The notes beneath the pieces were generated by a model that was not told the origin of the DNA, did not search any database, and was given only the letters and a program-made list of their open reading frames with translations. This document shows, in pieces, positions 46,771-57,798 of a DNA stretch of 64,000 bases. The translations under genes and the position numbers were made by a program. Source of the stretch: Symplocastrum torsivum CPER-KK1 (GTDB lineage: Bacteria > Cyanobacteriota > Cyanobacteriia > Cyanobacteriales > Coleofasciculaceae). Within the stretch, counting starts at the first letter, position 1. Each line of letters begins with the position of its first letter. The stretch covers positions 1 to 64,000 of the forward strand of contig JAHHIF010000010.1 of the NCBI GenBank assembly GCA_019358875.1. Direction: 5' to 3'.

Positions 46771-47892
46771 ATGACAAGAATTTTGATCATTGAAGATGAG
46801 CAAACCGTGCGAGAGAATCTTTTAGAACTCTTGGAAGCTGAAGGGTTTGAGGGGATTGGGGCTGAGAATGGTGCTATTGGTGCGCGTTTAGCACTCTCCT
46901 ACCTACCCGATTTGATTATTTGCGATGTAATGATGCCCGAACTCGATGGTTTTGGTGTACTTGAGTTGTTGCGTCAAAATCCGCTCACAGATACGATTCC
47001 ATTCATTTTTCTGACTGCCAAAGTAGACCCAGCTGATCTACGCAGGGGGATGTGTTTGGGCGCTGACGATTATCTAACCAAGCCAATTCGGGCAAAAGAC
47101 CTCCTACAAGCGATCGCTACTCGACTGGAAAAACAAGCTGCGATTGAGAGACAACAAGCACAAAAACTTGATGAGTTGCGCGGTAGTATTACCCTGTCAT
47201 TGCCTCACGAACTGCGGACTCCCTTAAATGGTATTTTAGGTTATGCGGAACTGCTGATTGCGGACTATGATGCGCTCGAACCCGCTGAGCGATTGGAGAT
47301 GCTAGAGGGCATCCGGACTTCGGGAAAACGCTTATACCGACTGATCCAGAATTTCTTGCTGTATGCAGAACTGGAGTTAATCTCAACTGACTCAAGACGA
47401 TTAAAGTCACTGCGGAGTGAGCAAACTCAGTATGTTGAAACACTGATTGCTGACCAAGCCATGCAGCAAGCTTGTGCCGCCAACCGAGAAGCTGATTTGC
47501 ACTTAAAACTGGTTGAGGTAGGGGTACAGATATCTGCTAACCGCCTCAATAAAGTGGTTGAAGAACTGGTGCAAAATGCCTTCAAGTTTTCGAGGCCTGG
47601 TACACCAGTAACAATCTCTAATAGAGTTGAGGATGATACCTTGATTCTGTCTATTACTGACAATGGACGAGGTATGAGTGCTGAACAGATTGCAGGGCTT
47701 GGTGCTTATCAGCAATTTGAACGGAAACTATACGAACAACAAGGTTCCGGTTTAGGGCTGATGATTGCTAAACGCCTGAGCGAATTACATGCTGGGACGC
47801 TGACCATTGAAAGTATTCCTGAGCAACAAACAACTGTACTAGTGGCTCTTCCTATACTCAGAGACTGTGCTTCTGAATCTGCATCGTGCTGA
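46771..47892 (+). CDS. Response regulator-histidine kinase hybrid
   Basis: 373 residues. N-terminal receiver domain with phospho-acceptor Asp52 (ICDVMMPELDGFG), Thr in FLTAK, and Lys104 (DYLTKPIR). Then a short coiled linker, a HisKA dimerisation domain with His146 (SLPHELRTPLNGILGYAELL), and a HATPase_c domain with N box (NAFKFSRPGTP), G1 DNGRGM and G2 GSGLGLMIAK. The receiver-first order means it is probably a phosphorelay kinase driven by another protein's kinase or a stand-alone phospho-signalling module; no partner is adjacent. ATG at 46771. Confidence 0.93.
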   Translation: MTRILIIEDEQTVRENLLELLEAEGFEGIGAENGAIGARLALSYLPDLIICDVMMPELDGFGVLELLRQNPLTDTIPFIFLTAKVDPADLRRGMCLGADDYLTKPIRAKDLLQAIATRLEKQAAIERQQAQKLDELRGSITLSLPHELRTPLNGILGYAELLIADYDALEPAERLEMLEGIRTSGKRLYRLIQNFLLYAELELISTDSRRLKSLRSEQTQYVETLIADQAMQQACAANREADLHLKLVEVGVQISANRLNKVVEELVQNAFKFSRPGTPVTISNRVEDDTLILSITDNGRGMSAEQIAGLGAYQQFERKLYEQQGSGLGLMIAKRLSELHAGTLTIESIPEQQTTVLVALPILRDCASESASC

Positions 47893-48021
47893 TATCCAAC
47901 TTCAGCCATTAGCTATTAATCTTTGCTGACACTCCCCAATCTAAAGACGGAACTTAGACAAAAATCAAGAACTATTGTTTGGGCTTGAAATTTGTTTAAG
48001 TCCCGTTAACAAGAAAAGGAA

Positions 48022-49356
48022 CTAGTTTTCGTTGACTGACTTATGTCGTTTACTTGGTATAGGCATAATCAGCAACTTATCGACTCTATTACCATCCATA
48101 TCCATGACTTCAAAACGCATTCCCCGCCACTCAAAATGATCAGTGGCAATTGGGATGCGTCCCAAGTGCGTAACGACAAAGCCTCCCATCGTGTGATAGT
48201 TACCTCGTTGCTCTCTGGGTAACTCCTCAATTTCAAAAAGTTCAAAAAACTCTTCTACTGGCAACATCCCATCCACTAACCAAGAACCATCATCACGCTG
48301 TACGGCTTGCGGCTCATCAATTTGATCAACTGAAGGAAGATCTCCCACAATTTCTTCAAGAATATCGTTGAGGGTGACCAACCCCTGAAGCACACCATAT
48401 TCATCAACAACCATTGCAATGTGAGTGCCAGATTGCTTAAACAGCTCTAGAATCTTCAATCCAGGTGTGCCTTCCGGCACATACAAAGGACGGCGTAAAG
48501 TTGATGTCAAGTCAAGCGGCTGATTGTTCAGACAGCGAGATAGCAAATCATTGACATGTATGACCCCAAGCACATTATCAAGCTCACCCTGGCATACCGG
48601 AAACTGAGAATGAGTGTTATCAATAATCACTTGCCGATTTGTTTGTGCCGGGTCATCCAAGTCAAGCCAGACGATATCCGGTCGTGGTGTCATCATCGCA
48701 CTAACTCGCCTATCTCCCAAGCGAAACACTCGATTGAGCATTTCTTGTTCCGCTTCCTCAAATGTTCCCGCTTCGGTGCCTTGCTCGATTAAAATTTTAA
48801 TTTCTTCCTCAGTAACCTCTGGCTCTCTAGAGGGTCCAATCCCCAACAGCCGCAGAACCAAATCGGTCGAGTAGCTCAACAGATGCACCGCAGGCGCAGC
48901 AATTTTCGCCAAAAAGCGCATGGGAGAAGCCACACCCACGGCAATTTGTTCAGGATTGTTTAACGCTAACCGCTTGGGTACCAGTTCACCGATTACAAGT
49001 GAAAGGTAGGTGATGATCAAAACCACAATAAACAACGCGATCGCATTAGAGTTGGCGGACAAAAATGCTATTGGAATCAGTTTCAACTGAGTTGCCAGCT
49101 TCTCCGCCAGAGTTGCCCCACCAAAAGCACCGGCTAGAGTGCCAATGAGTGTAATCCCAATCTGAACAGTCGAGAAAAACTGATTTGGTGACTCCGCCAG
49201 CTTTAAAGCGTTGCGAGCCTTAATATTTCCCTGATTGGATAGCTGTTGCAGACGTACCTTCCGTGCCGATACCACTGCCATCTCCGACATAGAAAAGACC
49301 CCATTGAGGATAATTAGCAAAAGAAGGAAGAAAATTTCGAGAGGTATGGAGGACAT
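48022..49356 (-). CDS. CNNM/CorC-HlyC family transporter-associated protein
   Basis: 444 residues in the order DUF21 transmembrane domain (four hydrophobic helices, residues 1-190), a pair of CBS domains (about 200-330, ending near IAMVVDEYGVLQGLVTLNDILEEIV), and a C-terminal CorC_HlyC domain (about 345-430, GGFVVTHLGRIP). Members are involved in magnesium or other metal homeostasis and were once annotated as hemolysins; lytic activity should not be assumed. ATG at 49356, divergent from mfd. Confidence 0.92.
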   Translation of the reverse strand: MSSIPLEIFFLLLLIILNGVFSMSEMAVVSARKVRLQQLSNQGNIKARNALKLAESPNQFFSTVQIGITLIGTLAGAFGGATLAEKLATQLKLIPIAFLSANSNAIALFIVVLIITYLSLVIGELVPKRLALNNPEQIAVGVASPMRFLAKIAAPAVHLLSYSTDLVLRLLGIGPSREPEVTEEEIKILIEQGTEAGTFEEAEQEMLNRVFRLGDRRVSAMMTPRPDIVWLDLDDPAQTNRQVIIDNTHSQFPVCQGELDNVLGVIHVNDLLSRCLNNQPLDLTSTLRRPLYVPEGTPGLKILELFKQSGTHIAMVVDEYGVLQGLVTLNDILEEIVGDLPSVDQIDEPQAVQRDDGSWLVDGMLPVEEFFELFEIEELPREQRGNYHTMGGFVVTHLGRIPIATDHFEWRGMRFEVMDMDGNRVDKLLIMPIPSKRHKSVNEN

Positions 49357-49539
49357 TTATTTAATGGTCGGTGGTGAGAAAGAGGTGCCCTTAACGTTCT
49401 AGTATCTAGTATCCTTTCCTGCTCTAAAACATCACCTGCCCCTGGCAAGACTGCGAGTTTTCGTGAGGCTTCATAAAATGAGGGAGATAGACCGCTATGA
49501 TTAGCGTTTATTATCACGAGCCAAGTATTCTGTGAACCC

Positions 49540-52500
49540 ATGCCATTTTCTTCAATCATTCGGGCACTAGAGCGATCGCCCCTGACTGGTGAACTGCTCG
49601 CTGTACTGAATCGCTCCTCATCTCTACAGCTAAATGGTGTTTCCCGTCTTCCAAAAGGATTGGTAGCGTCCGCCCTAGCAAAGGCGAGTTCTCGTAACTT
49701 GTTCGTGGTTGCCAGCACCCTAGAGGAAGCAAGTCGTTGGGCAGCCCAACTCGAAGCAATGGGTTGGGATACTGTCCACTTTTACCCAACCTCCGAAGCC
49801 TCACCTTATGAGCCATTTGACCCAGAATCGGAAATGACTTGGGGACAAATGCAAGTCTTAGCCGATTTAGTCAAAGGTGAGGAGTCAGTCGATCCTCCTT
49901 TAAAAAGGGGGGAGAACAACGGACAACTAGCAATCATCGCTACTCAAGCCTCGCTGCAACCGCACTTGCCTCCAGTTGCTGCCTTCAAGCCCTACTGCCT
50001 CACCCTCAAGCAAGGGATGAGTTGGGACTCAAAGAGTGTTGATGAGAAGTTAGCACGACTGGGTTATGAGCGGGTTCCCTTGGTAGAAACAGAAGGGCAG
50101 TGGAGTCGGCGTGGTGATATTGTCGATGTTTTCCCGGTAGCCGCCGAGTTGCCAGTGCGGTTGGAATGGTTTGGGGATGAGCTTGACAAACTACGAGAGT
50201 TTGACCCAGCAACCCAACGCTCGTTAGACAAAATTGAGCAGTTGGTACTCACGCCTACGGATTTTAGTCCAATTATTGTCGCCTCATTAAGCGAATCGCA
50301 GCGAGAACAAGTCAAATCACGACTTTCGCCAGAAGACCAAGACTATCTAGAAGCCGGGACACCACCAGAAGGCACTCGCCGGTTCTTAGGGATTGCCTTT
50401 GATCAGCCAGCGTCTCTTCTCGACTATCTGCCAAAGAATACCTTGATTGCCATAGATGAGTTAGAGCAGTGTCGAGCGCATAGCGATCGCGCTTGTGAAC
50501 ACGCGCAAGAACAACTGGAATCTCTGGCTTTCCCTCTTCCCCCTCTTCACCGCTCTTTTGACGACTCTCTGGCAGCCTTAGGACAAGGAACTGAGCAAGA
50601 CGCTTCCCGATTCCCCTTGGTTTATCTCTCAGAACTGGTGGAAGAGTTAACCGACAAGGGTTCTACAAAAACTGTTAATCTTGCCAGCCGACCTGTACCC
50701 ACGACACCTCACCAATTTGCCAAGCTTGCGGAGGTACTACGGGGAGAACGCGATCGTAACTTCTCTGTTTGGCTGATTTCCGCTCAACCTAGTCGTTCTG
50801 TCTCCCTACTCCAAGAACACGACTGTCCTGCCCAATTCGTCCCCAACCCTCGCGACTATCCAGCGATTGATAAGCTACAAATCCAGCACACGCCAGTCGC
50901 GCTCAAGTATTCAGGATTGGCAGAACTCGAAGGCTTCATTCTGCCTACCTACCGCCTTGTGGTCGTTACTGACCGCGAATTCTTTGGGCAGCATACCCTC
51001 ACAACGCCCAGTTATGTCCGCAAGCGACGTCGTGCTGCCTCAAAACAGGTAGACCCCAACAAGCTACGACAAGGGGATTATGTCGTTCACAAAAACCATG
51101 GTGTCGGTAAGTTTCTCAAGCTAGAAAGCCTGACGATTAACAACGAAACCCGCGAGTATTTGGTACTTCAGTATGCTGATGGCTTACTGCGGGTATCGGC
51201 TGACCAACTAGGAGTATTATCCCGGTTTCGCGCTACCGGAGAGCGACCGCCAGAACTGAATAAGATGTCTGGCAAAGCCTGGGAGAGGACAAAAAGTCGG
51301 GTTCGTAAAGGGATTAGAAAACTTGCCGTTGATTTGCTGCAACTGTATGCAACGCGATCGCAACGCCAGGGTTTTGCCTACCCAGAGGATTTACCTTGGC
51401 AAGAAGAGTTAGAAGATTCCTTCCCCTATCAACCTACACCTGACCAGTTGAAAGCAGTGCAGGATGTGAAGCGAGATATGATGAGCGATCGCCCGATGGA
51501 TCGCTTGGTTTGTGGGGATGTCGGCTTTGGTAAAACAGAAGTAGCAATTCGCGCCATTTTCAAAGCTGTTACGGCCGGTAAGCAAGTTGCTGTCCTCGCC
51601 CCGACGACAATCCTGACTCAACAGCATTACCATACCCTCAAAGAACGCTTTGCCCCTTATCCGATCAATGTCGGTTTGCTCAACCGCTTCCGCAGTGCTG
51701 AGGAACGGCGCAATATCCAACAACGCCTCACAACTGGGGAATTAGATGTTGTCGTCGGTACGCATCAGCTTTTAGGTAAAGGGGTGACATTCCGGGATTT
51801 GGGGATGTTGGTGGTGGATGAAGAACAGCGCTTTGGGGTTAACCAGAAGGAGAAAATCAAGACACTCAAAACTCAGGTTGATGTCCTCACTCTGACAGCA
51901 ACACCGATTCCGCGCACCCTCTATATGTCGTTATCTGGGGTGCGAGAAATGAGTTTGATTACCACACCACCCCCCTCACGTCGTCCGATTAAAACCCATC
52001 TTGCGCCTTACGATCCCGAAGCAGTACGCACAGCGATTCGGAATGAACTGGATCGAGGTGGGCAAGTATTCTATGTAGTACCGAGAGTTGAGGGCATCGA
52101 AGAAGTTGCCACCCAAATCCGGGAAATGATACCAGGGGCAAGACTTGCGATCGCACATGGTCAGATGGACGAAGGGGAACTCGAAGCAACGATGCTCACC
52201 TTTGGTAATGGGGATGCAGAGGTCTTAGTCTGTACCACCATTATTGAGTCTGGGTTGGATATTCCGAGAGTCAACACCATCTTGATCGAAGATGCTCAGA
52301 AGTTCGGGTTATCCCAGTTGTACCAGTTACGTGGACGGGTTGGACGTGCGGGAATTCAAGCCCATGCATGGCTCTTTTATCCCAAGCAACGGGTACTTTC
52401 CGAACCGGCACGGAAGCGCTTACGAGCGATTCAGGAATTTACTCAACTCGGTTCCGGTTATCAACTGGCGACACGGGATATGGAAATCCGTGGTGTTGGT

Positions 52501-53079
52501 AATCTCCTGGGTGCGGAACAGTCTGGACAGATGGAGGCAATTGGTTTTGACCTTTATATGGAAATGCTGCAAGAGGCAATTCGGGAGATTCAAGGGCAGG
52601 AAATTCCGAAAGTGGACGACACGCAGATTGACCTCAATCTCACTGCCTTTATCCCGGCTGAGTATATCCCGGATTTAGACCAGAAAATGAGTGCTTACCG
52701 GGCTGTGGCTTCTGCGAACTCGAAGGAGGAATTGACTCAGCTAGCAGCAGATTGGAGCGATCGCTATGGTCAAATTCCCCCAGCCGCGCAGCAATTGTTG
52801 CGTGTGGTGGAACTCAAACAGATTGCGAAGTCGTTAGGGTTTAGCCGAATCAAACCGGAGGACAAGCAGCACGTTGTTCTGGAGACACCAATGGAGGAAC
52901 CGGCTTGGAACTTGCTGAAGGAGAATTTACCAGATCATATGCGATCGCGTTTTGTCTACACTCCGGGTAAGGTAACTGTTCGGGGTTTAGGTGTCCTGAA
53001 GGCAGAGCAACAATTGGAAAACTTAATTAACTTTTTAGGCAAAATGCAAGGAGCAATACCGGAAGTAACCTTAGTCTAA
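49540..53079 (+). CDS. mfd: Transcription-repair coupling factor Mfd
   Basis: 1179 residues. Removes stalled RNA polymerase at lesions and recruits UvrA. Order: UvrB-homology region (about 20-350), RNAP-interaction domain ([17 protein letters not shown] near 505-525), SF2 translocase with Walker [11 protein letters not shown] (658-667; K665) and DEEQ box (D760-E-E-Q763), RecG-like TRG region ([16 protein letters not shown]), and C-terminal UvrA-masking TRCF domain (from about 1000). Complete, normal length. ATG at 49540. Confidence 0.98.
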   Translation: MPFSSIIRALERSPLTGELLAVLNRSSSLQLNGVSRLPKGLVASALAKASSRNLFVVASTLEEASRWAAQLEAMGWDTVHFYPTSEASPYEPFDPESEMTWGQMQVLADLVKGEESVDPPLKRGENNGQLAIIATQASLQPHLPPVAAFKPYCLTLKQGMSWDSKSVDEKLARLGYERVPLVETEGQWSRRGDIVDVFPVAAELPVRLEWFGDELDKLREFDPATQRSLDKIEQLVLTPTDFSPIIVASLSESQREQVKSRLSPEDQDYLEAGTPPEGTRRFLGIAFDQPASLLDYLPKNTLIAIDELEQCRAHSDRACEHAQEQLESLAFPLPPLHRSFDDSLAALGQGTEQDASRFPLVYLSELVEELTDKGSTKTVNLASRPVPTTPHQFAKLAEVLRGERDRNFSVWLISAQPSRSVSLLQEHDCPAQFVPNPRDYPAIDKLQIQHTPVALKYSGLAELEGFILPTYRLVVVTDREFFGQHTLTTPSYVRKRRRAASKQVDPNKLRQGDYVVHKNHGVGKFLKLESLTINNETREYLVLQYADGLLRVSADQLGVLSRFRATGERPPELNKMSGKAWERTKSRVRKGIRKLAVDLLQLYATRSQRQGFAYPEDLPWQEELEDSFPYQPTPDQLKAVQDVKRDMMSDRPMDRLVCGDVGFGKTEVAIRAIFKAVTAGKQVAVLAPTTILTQQHYHTLKERFAPYPINVGLLNRFRSAEERRNIQQRLTTGELDVVVGTHQLLGKGVTFRDLGMLVVDEEQRFGVNQKEKIKTLKTQVDVLTLTATPIPRTLYMSLSGVREMSLITTPPPSRRPIKTHLAPYDPEAVRTAIRNELDRGGQVFYVVPRVEGIEEVATQIREMIPGARLAIAHGQMDEGELEATMLTFGNGDAEVLVCTTIIESGLDIPRVNTILIEDAQKFGLSQLYQLRGRVGRAGIQAHAWLFYPKQRVLSEPARKRLRAIQEFTQLGSGYQLATRDMEIRGVGNLLGAEQSGQMEAIGFDLYMEMLQEAIREIQGQEIPKVDDTQIDLNLTAFIPAEYIPDLDQKMSAYRAVASANSKEELTQLAADWSDRYGQIPPAAQQLLRVVELKQIAKSLGFSRIKPEDKQHVVLETPMEEPAWNLLKENLPDHMRSRFVYTPGKVTVRGLGVLKAEQQLENLINFLGKMQGAIPEVTLV

Positions 53080-53110
53080 ATTTTCAATAAACGGGCATAA
53101 CTCAACAGCA

Positions 53111-53725
53111 ATGGCTTACAGTGACTTTAAACTCAGTGAACTGATAAAGACCTTTAGCTTAACTCTTAGCGAAACAGTTGACTTGTTTGCAGATGTTAAC
53201 GAGGTTGAGTGTAGTGAAAATCTAGCTTTTAACCTCAAAGAGAATATTCCCTTAGCTGTAGCTATTGGTACAGAAAAAGCCCGTTCTGAAATGATTATTG
53301 TCCCGATATTACTAGAGATGAAGAGACGATTAAAACATCAAATTAGTTTATTTTCAGGGACAGATTTTAATGTGGATTTTGACAAAGGATTAAATGGAAT
53401 TTGCGATTTTATAATTAGTCTTTCTCCGGAACAGCTTTTTGTTAAGGCTCCAGTAATTACTCTTGTAGAAGCCAAAAATGATAATATTAAATCTGGCTTG
53501 GGACAGTGTGTTGCCGAAATGATTGCAGCACAATTGTTTAATGAACGCGAAGGGAATGATATCCAACTAATTTATGGAGTGGTGACAACGGGAGAACTTT
53601 GGAAGTTCTTGAAGTTAGAAGGTAAACATGTATCTATTGATTTAAGCAATTATCCTGTCGGTAATGCTAATAAAATTTTAGGGATTTTATTGAGTACTAT
53701 TCAGGATACTAAAATAGATGAGTAG
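53111..53725 (+). CDS. Putative PD-(D/E)XK nuclease-like protein
   Basis: 204 residues, all alpha/beta, no signal or membrane segment. The core [10 protein letters not shown] followed by [23 protein letters not shown] has the D...(E)-A-K...Q pattern of PD-(D/E)XK restriction-type nucleases. I recognise no named family. It starts 31 bases after mfd, ahead of a Uma2 gene, so may be co-transcribed with them. Function inferred only from the fold motif. Confidence 0.75.
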   Translation: MAYSDFKLSELIKTFSLTLSETVDLFADVNEVECSENLAFNLKENIPLAVAIGTEKARSEMIIVPILLEMKRRLKHQISLFSGTDFNVDFDKGLNGICDFIISLSPEQLFVKAPVITLVEAKNDNIKSGLGQCVAEMIAAQLFNEREGNDIQLIYGVVTTGELWKFLKLEGKHVSIDLSNYPVGNANKILGILLSTIQDTKIDE

Positions 53726-53742
53726 CGCTCTCCTCTCTAACC

Positions 53743-54501
53743 ATGACAGCCACAGTCCCTGCCGTCGAAACAGAACCCTTCTACCCCAGTGCTGATGGTG
53801 AACCCGTGGCAGAAACCTATGACCACCTCTATGCCTTACTGACTACTTTAGAAGTACTGAAACAATATCTAGCAGATCGTCAGGCAACAGTTTTGGGCAA
53901 TCAATTTCTTTACTATGCTCAAGGCTTTCCTAAGTTACGGGTTGCCCCAGATGTGATGGTAATCTTTGACGTGGCACCAGGTGGTCGAGACAACTACAAA
54001 ATCTGGCAAGAGGGGCAAGTACCCAGTGTGGTTTTTGAGATGACATCGGGTGGGACAAAAGATCAAGATCAGGTGTTCAAGAAGACGCTGTATGAGCAGT
54101 TAGGGGTAAAAGAATATTGGCTATTTGACCCTAAGGGTGAGTGGGTAAAAGAACAGTTGCGCGGCTATCGGCTAAGAGGCGAAGCTTACGAACCAATCCA
54201 GGATAGCCGTAGTGAGCCTCTACAGCTACGGTTACAGGTTGAGGGAAGATTGATTAGTTTTACCCGTGAAGATACGGGAGAAAAACTGCTCATTCCTGAT
54301 GAACTGGCAGAGGCGTTACGGCAAGAAGTTTTAGCTCGTCAGCAGGCAGAGGAACAAGCACAACAGGAACGCCAACGCGCTGAACAGGAACGCCAACGTG
54401 CTGAACAGGAACGCCAACGCGCTGAACAAGCAGAATCGCAGGTAGAACAGTTGAAAGCAAGGTTGCGATCGCTCGGTATTGACCCTGATACTATTGCGTA
54501 A
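53743..54501 (+). CDS. Uma2 family protein with C-terminal coiled coil
   Basis: 252 residues. Uma2 domain (about 20-190) with LRVAPDVMVIFDV and VVFEMTSGGTKDQDQ at the predicted active site, and KEYWLFDPKG. A C-terminal coiled coil (about 205-240) contains three exact seven-residue copies of EQERQRA; the DNA shows a matching 21-base tandem repeat at about 54365-54427. The repeat number may vary between strains. 17 bases after the preceding nuclease-like gene. Role unknown. Confidence 0.92.
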   Translation: MTATVPAVETEPFYPSADGEPVAETYDHLYALLTTLEVLKQYLADRQATVLGNQFLYYAQGFPKLRVAPDVMVIFDVAPGGRDNYKIWQEGQVPSVVFEMTSGGTKDQDQVFKKTLYEQLGVKEYWLFDPKGEWVKEQLRGYRLRGEAYEPIQDSRSEPLQLRLQVEGRLISFTREDTGEKLLIPDELAEALRQEVLARQQAEEQAQQERQRAEQERQRAEQERQRAEQAESQVEQLKARLRSLGIDPDTIA

Positions 54502-54525
54502 CGCGGATTTTGGAGATTCTACAAC

Positions 54526-55677
54526 CTACATCAAGGCATCTGCTTGTTCCTGCGTTGTAATAACTGCGCCCTCTGGTACTTGCACCCCGTCACGCAGTGT
54601 TACGTCAATGACTAGCGCCCCAGTGCCGATAGTTACGTTGTTGCCCACCTTAGAGCGGAATAATACGGCATCATCCTCAATCGTTAGGTTGTCACCAACT
54701 TCGAGTGGACCATGAAACACAATGTTATCGTCGGTGTTCAGGTTCTTACCGATGCGAATACTCGTACCCTTGAGAGCATGAAAGGTTACTCGATCCTCAA
54801 TCTCTGCATTGTCACCAATGATAATGGGTGAGCCTTCATCAGCACGAATCGCTGTACGCTCTCCTACCACACTATTACTACCCAACCGCACATCTCCAAC
54901 GAGCCGAACGAATTCATCAAGCCGGACGTTCTCACCCAGGGTAGGACTAACAGGGTTAGGATTCCAGGAAGTCTTCGGTGCAACGCTTGCTCCAGTCACC
55001 AAGTCAAACCCCTCTTCCTCGTAGAGTTCGCCGTAGTGTTCGGCAAACTCCTCATTCACCTCCAGGACTTCATTTTGGAATTCAGAGTTAGCTTCTGTTT
55101 TTAGTGGTAAGGCATCCGCTTGGGCTTGATTTGTGATGACTGCCCCAATTGGCACCAAGCGATCTTTGCCAATTCTCACATTCGAGAGAGTCGCACCGTG
55201 CAGTACAAAGGCACCGTCTTCTAGCACTACATTGTTAAGACGGGAACGGAAACCAATAAACGTAAAGTTACCGATACTTGAGTTCTTGATGTTAGCTTGG
55301 TGGGCGATACTGACTCGCTCTCCAGTACTACTTGATCTCGCCCCGCAGGGTGTGGGTGGGGCTGGGGTATTATCGAGTGCCAGAAACAGGATATTGTCTT
55401 GGAGGTTGGTTTCATTGCCAATACAGAGACGGGTTTCGGGTTCTGCACGTAGGATAGTATTGCTAGCAACGAAGACGTTTTTCCCTACAGAGACATCGCC
55501 AAATAGTTCCACCAGTGGGCTGATGTAGCTGGAATTCACCACAACCTTAGGTGGGCTAAATAAACTTACTAAGTCACTTTCTTGAGCAGCTATTGCGGCT
55601 GTTCCCGACAGCAACGCGCTCAAGAAAATACCAGCTATAAATATGAATTTAAGCTTATTGTTGAATTTTTTGTACAT
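54526..55677 (-). CDS. Secreted double gamma-carbonic-anhydrase-like (hexapeptide) protein
   Basis: 383 residues. Signal peptide (FIAGIFLSALLSGTAAIA) followed by two left-handed beta-helix modules (about 45-180 and 230-380), each of hexapeptide type: VELFGDVSVGKNVFVASN and GDVRLGSNSVVGERTAIR. Between them lies an acidic helical linker (about 195-220). His residues in RVSIAHQAN, VTFHALKG and IVFHGPLEVG could be metal ligands, but I cannot confirm the three-His gamma-CA site in either module. A periplasmic gamma-CA or acyltransferase-like relative is possible. ATG at 55677. Confidence 0.85.
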   Translation of the reverse strand: MYKKFNNKLKFIFIAGIFLSALLSGTAAIAAQESDLVSLFSPPKVVVNSSYISPLVELFGDVSVGKNVFVASNTILRAEPETRLCIGNETNLQDNILFLALDNTPAPPTPCGARSSSTGERVSIAHQANIKNSSIGNFTFIGFRSRLNNVVLEDGAFVLHGATLSNVRIGKDRLVPIGAVITNQAQADALPLKTEANSEFQNEVLEVNEEFAEHYGELYEEEGFDLVTGASVAPKTSWNPNPVSPTLGENVRLDEFVRLVGDVRLGSNSVVGERTAIRADEGSPIIIGDNAEIEDRVTFHALKGTSIRIGKNLNTDDNIVFHGPLEVGDNLTIEDDAVLFRSKVGNNVTIGTGALVIDVTLRDGVQVPEGAVITTQEQADALM

Positions 55678-55959
55678 CAGAAAGCTTCTATAGGTTGAGA
55701 CAAAAAGTTTGCATCAACAATAGTATGTGAACAAGAGCGATCGCGCTTCTTACCAGTTGAAGGCAGCATCTGGAGAACCTGATAGGTTCGCTATACCCCT
55801 CAAAACGAAAATCTAGGCTCACTGAACGTGCGTGATAGATAATAAGGAACGCCTCTAAAGTTTTCCAGGGTCACACCAATCTGAGAAGTAGGCAACTAAT
55901 ATAGGCTTGCAATGTCCTGATTTATTAAACTCAGGGGTAACCAGCACAGTAGAAGATTA

Positions 55960-57135
55960 ATGGAAAATTCTTTCCTGGACACCCAACCTAATTCTCCCAA
56001 TGTGTCCCCATTGTCCGATCCTTCAACTGCATTTGATCGCACCATGATGCAACGGTGCATCGAACTTGCCCACCGCGCCCTCGGACGAACAAGTCCTAAT
56101 CCCCTCGTCGGTTCTGTGATTGTCCAGAATGGTGAGATTGTGGGAGAAGGGTTTCATCCGGGTGCGGGTCAACCCCATGCGGAAGTCTTTGCGCTGCGGG
56201 AAGCAGGTGAAAAGGCGAAAGGAGCGACGATTTATGTCAATCTGGAACCTTGCAATCACTACGGACGAACGCCTCCTTGTTCAGAAGGATTAGTGGCGGC
56301 AGGTGTAGGTAAGGTCATAGTCGGGATGGTTGACCCTGATCCACGGGTATCCGGGGGAGGAATTGAGCGATTACGTGCCGCAGGGATTGAGGTTGTGGTA
56401 GGAGTCGAAGAAGCGGCTTGCCGTCAGCTTAATGAAGCGTTTATTCATCGCATTCTCTACAAGCGTCCTTTGGGAATTTTGAAGTATGCGATGACCTTGG
56501 ACGGGAAAATTGCTACGATCAGCGGTCATAGCACTTGGGTTACGGGTAAAGAGGCGCGATCGCATGTGCATCAACTCCGGGCGGCTTGTGATGCGGTAAT
56601 TGTTGGTGGTAATACGGTGCGTCAAGATAATCCTTACCTAACCAGCCATCATCCCGATGCTCACAACCCACTGCGAATCGTCATGAGTCGCACGTTTGAC
56701 CTACCAGCAGATGCTCATCTCTGGCACACGGTTGATGCCCCTACCTTAATCTTGACTGAGCCAGGAGCTAATCCGGATTTGCAGCAACAGCTAGTGAAAA
56801 AGGGTGTGGAGGTAGTGGAACTGACGCCCCTAACTCCTCGACAGGTAATGACTTATTTGTATGAGCGGCAACTTTCGAGTGTGTTATGGGAATGTGGCGG
56901 AACTTTAGCAGCAAGTGCGATCGCGGATGGCACTGTGCAAAAAGTTCTTGCTTTCATTGCTCCGAAAATCGTCGGTGGCAAGGTAGCTCCCTCGCCAGTC
57001 GGGGATTTAGGATTTGCAACGATGACAGAGGCTCTGACGTTAGAAAGTGTCACTTGGCGACAACTGGGGTCAGATTATGTGATTGAAGGCTATTTGCCTT
57101 GGCAAAATAACACGGATGAGGCAGGTGGGAGATAA
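55960..57135 (+). CDS. ribD: Bifunctional riboflavin biosynthesis deaminase/reductase
   Basis: 391 residues. The N-terminal deaminase domain has the zinc motif H73-A-E75 and P-C98...P-P-C107 (HAEVFAL, EPCNHYGRTPPC). The C-terminal reductase domain (from about 170) has the NADPH-binding segment KYAMTLDGKIATISG followed by DAVIVGGNTVRQDNPYLT and the C-terminal GSDYVIEGYLP. Catalyses the second and third steps from GTP-derived precursor towards riboflavin. Complete; ATG at 55960. Confidence 0.97.
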   Translation: MENSFLDTQPNSPNVSPLSDPSTAFDRTMMQRCIELAHRALGRTSPNPLVGSVIVQNGEIVGEGFHPGAGQPHAEVFALREAGEKAKGATIYVNLEPCNHYGRTPPCSEGLVAAGVGKVIVGMVDPDPRVSGGGIERLRAAGIEVVVGVEEAACRQLNEAFIHRILYKRPLGILKYAMTLDGKIATISGHSTWVTGKEARSHVHQLRAACDAVIVGGNTVRQDNPYLTSHHPDAHNPLRIVMSRTFDLPADAHLWHTVDAPTLILTEPGANPDLQQQLVKKGVEVVELTPLTPRQVMTYLYERQLSSVLWECGGTLAASAIADGTVQKVLAFIAPKIVGGKVAPSPVGDLGFATMTEALTLESVTWRQLGSDYVIEGYLPWQNNTDEAGGR

Positions 57136-57174
57136 GGCGGCGTTATGAATTTGAGACAAAAAGCAGCATAAATC

Positions 57175-57798
57175 ATGCTCGAAATAACGATTTGGAGCTT
57201 GTTGGTCGGCAATGTTGGTTGGCAGGCGGTAGTGGTGAGTGGATTGCTGCGCTGGCGGCAAGTTGTTAACAGTCAGCAACAGCAGGAGGAGGAAGAAATT
57301 TTGACGTGTTTTGAATCAAAAGAAGACTTTCCAGCGGCAAAGGCGGTACAACACAATGGGAGGGCTGATTACTCTAACCGTCCGCATGAAGCTTCTACAG
57401 ATCCGCAGCTTGTTGGCTGGGAATTCAAGATTGTGCGAGCCAGTCGTGACTTATTTCGTAACCCAGTGGTTCTTCAAAAGCTGTGTGAAGAAGAGGCAAT
57501 GTCTGGCTGGATTCTATTAGAAAAACTGGATGATCGACGGGTACGTTTTAAGCGACTAATTGCTTTACGCAATGTCTTAGATGTCAAACAGCTTTCCTAT
57601 GACCCGTACCGCAGTCATTACGGCTCTTCGTTGACACCCCTAACCTGGGTAGGTGCGATCGCTGCTGTCCTGATGGTTGTTGTCCCCTCCTATTTTGCTT
57701 ATAACTTAGTATCAGGAATGCTCTCTCATGCCCAGGAGAATCCACCCGCATCTCCTTATGAGGAGATACCACCACAAGATTTTCCTCCAGCCCAGTAA
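57175..57798 (+). CDS. Cyanobacterial membrane protein of unknown function
   Basis: 207 residues. N-terminal hydrophobic helix (SLLVGNVGWQAVVVSGLL), a cytoplasmic or periplasmic central domain (about 75-135, GWEFKIVRASRDLFRNP and SGWILLEKLDDRRVRFKR, recalling DUF4177-like small domains), a second transmembrane helix (about 155-180, GAIAAVLMVVVPSYFAYNL) and a Pro-rich tail. No established function. 39 bases downstream of ribD. Confidence 0.75.
   Translation: MLEITIWSLLVGNVGWQAVVVSGLLRWRQVVNSQQQQEEEEILTCFESKEDFPAAKAVQHNGRADYSNRPHEASTDPQLVGWEFKIVRASRDLFRNPVVLQKLCEEEAMSGWILLEKLDDRRVRFKRLIALRNVLDVKQLSYDPYRSHYGSSLTPLTWVGAIAAVLMVVVPSYFAYNLVSGMLSHAQENPPASPYEEIPPQDFPPAQ

Noticed and set aside
48022..49356. 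Hemolysin
   Set aside because: The DUF21-CBS-CorC_HlyC architecture belongs to metal homeostasis proteins; there is no pore-forming or RTX feature.
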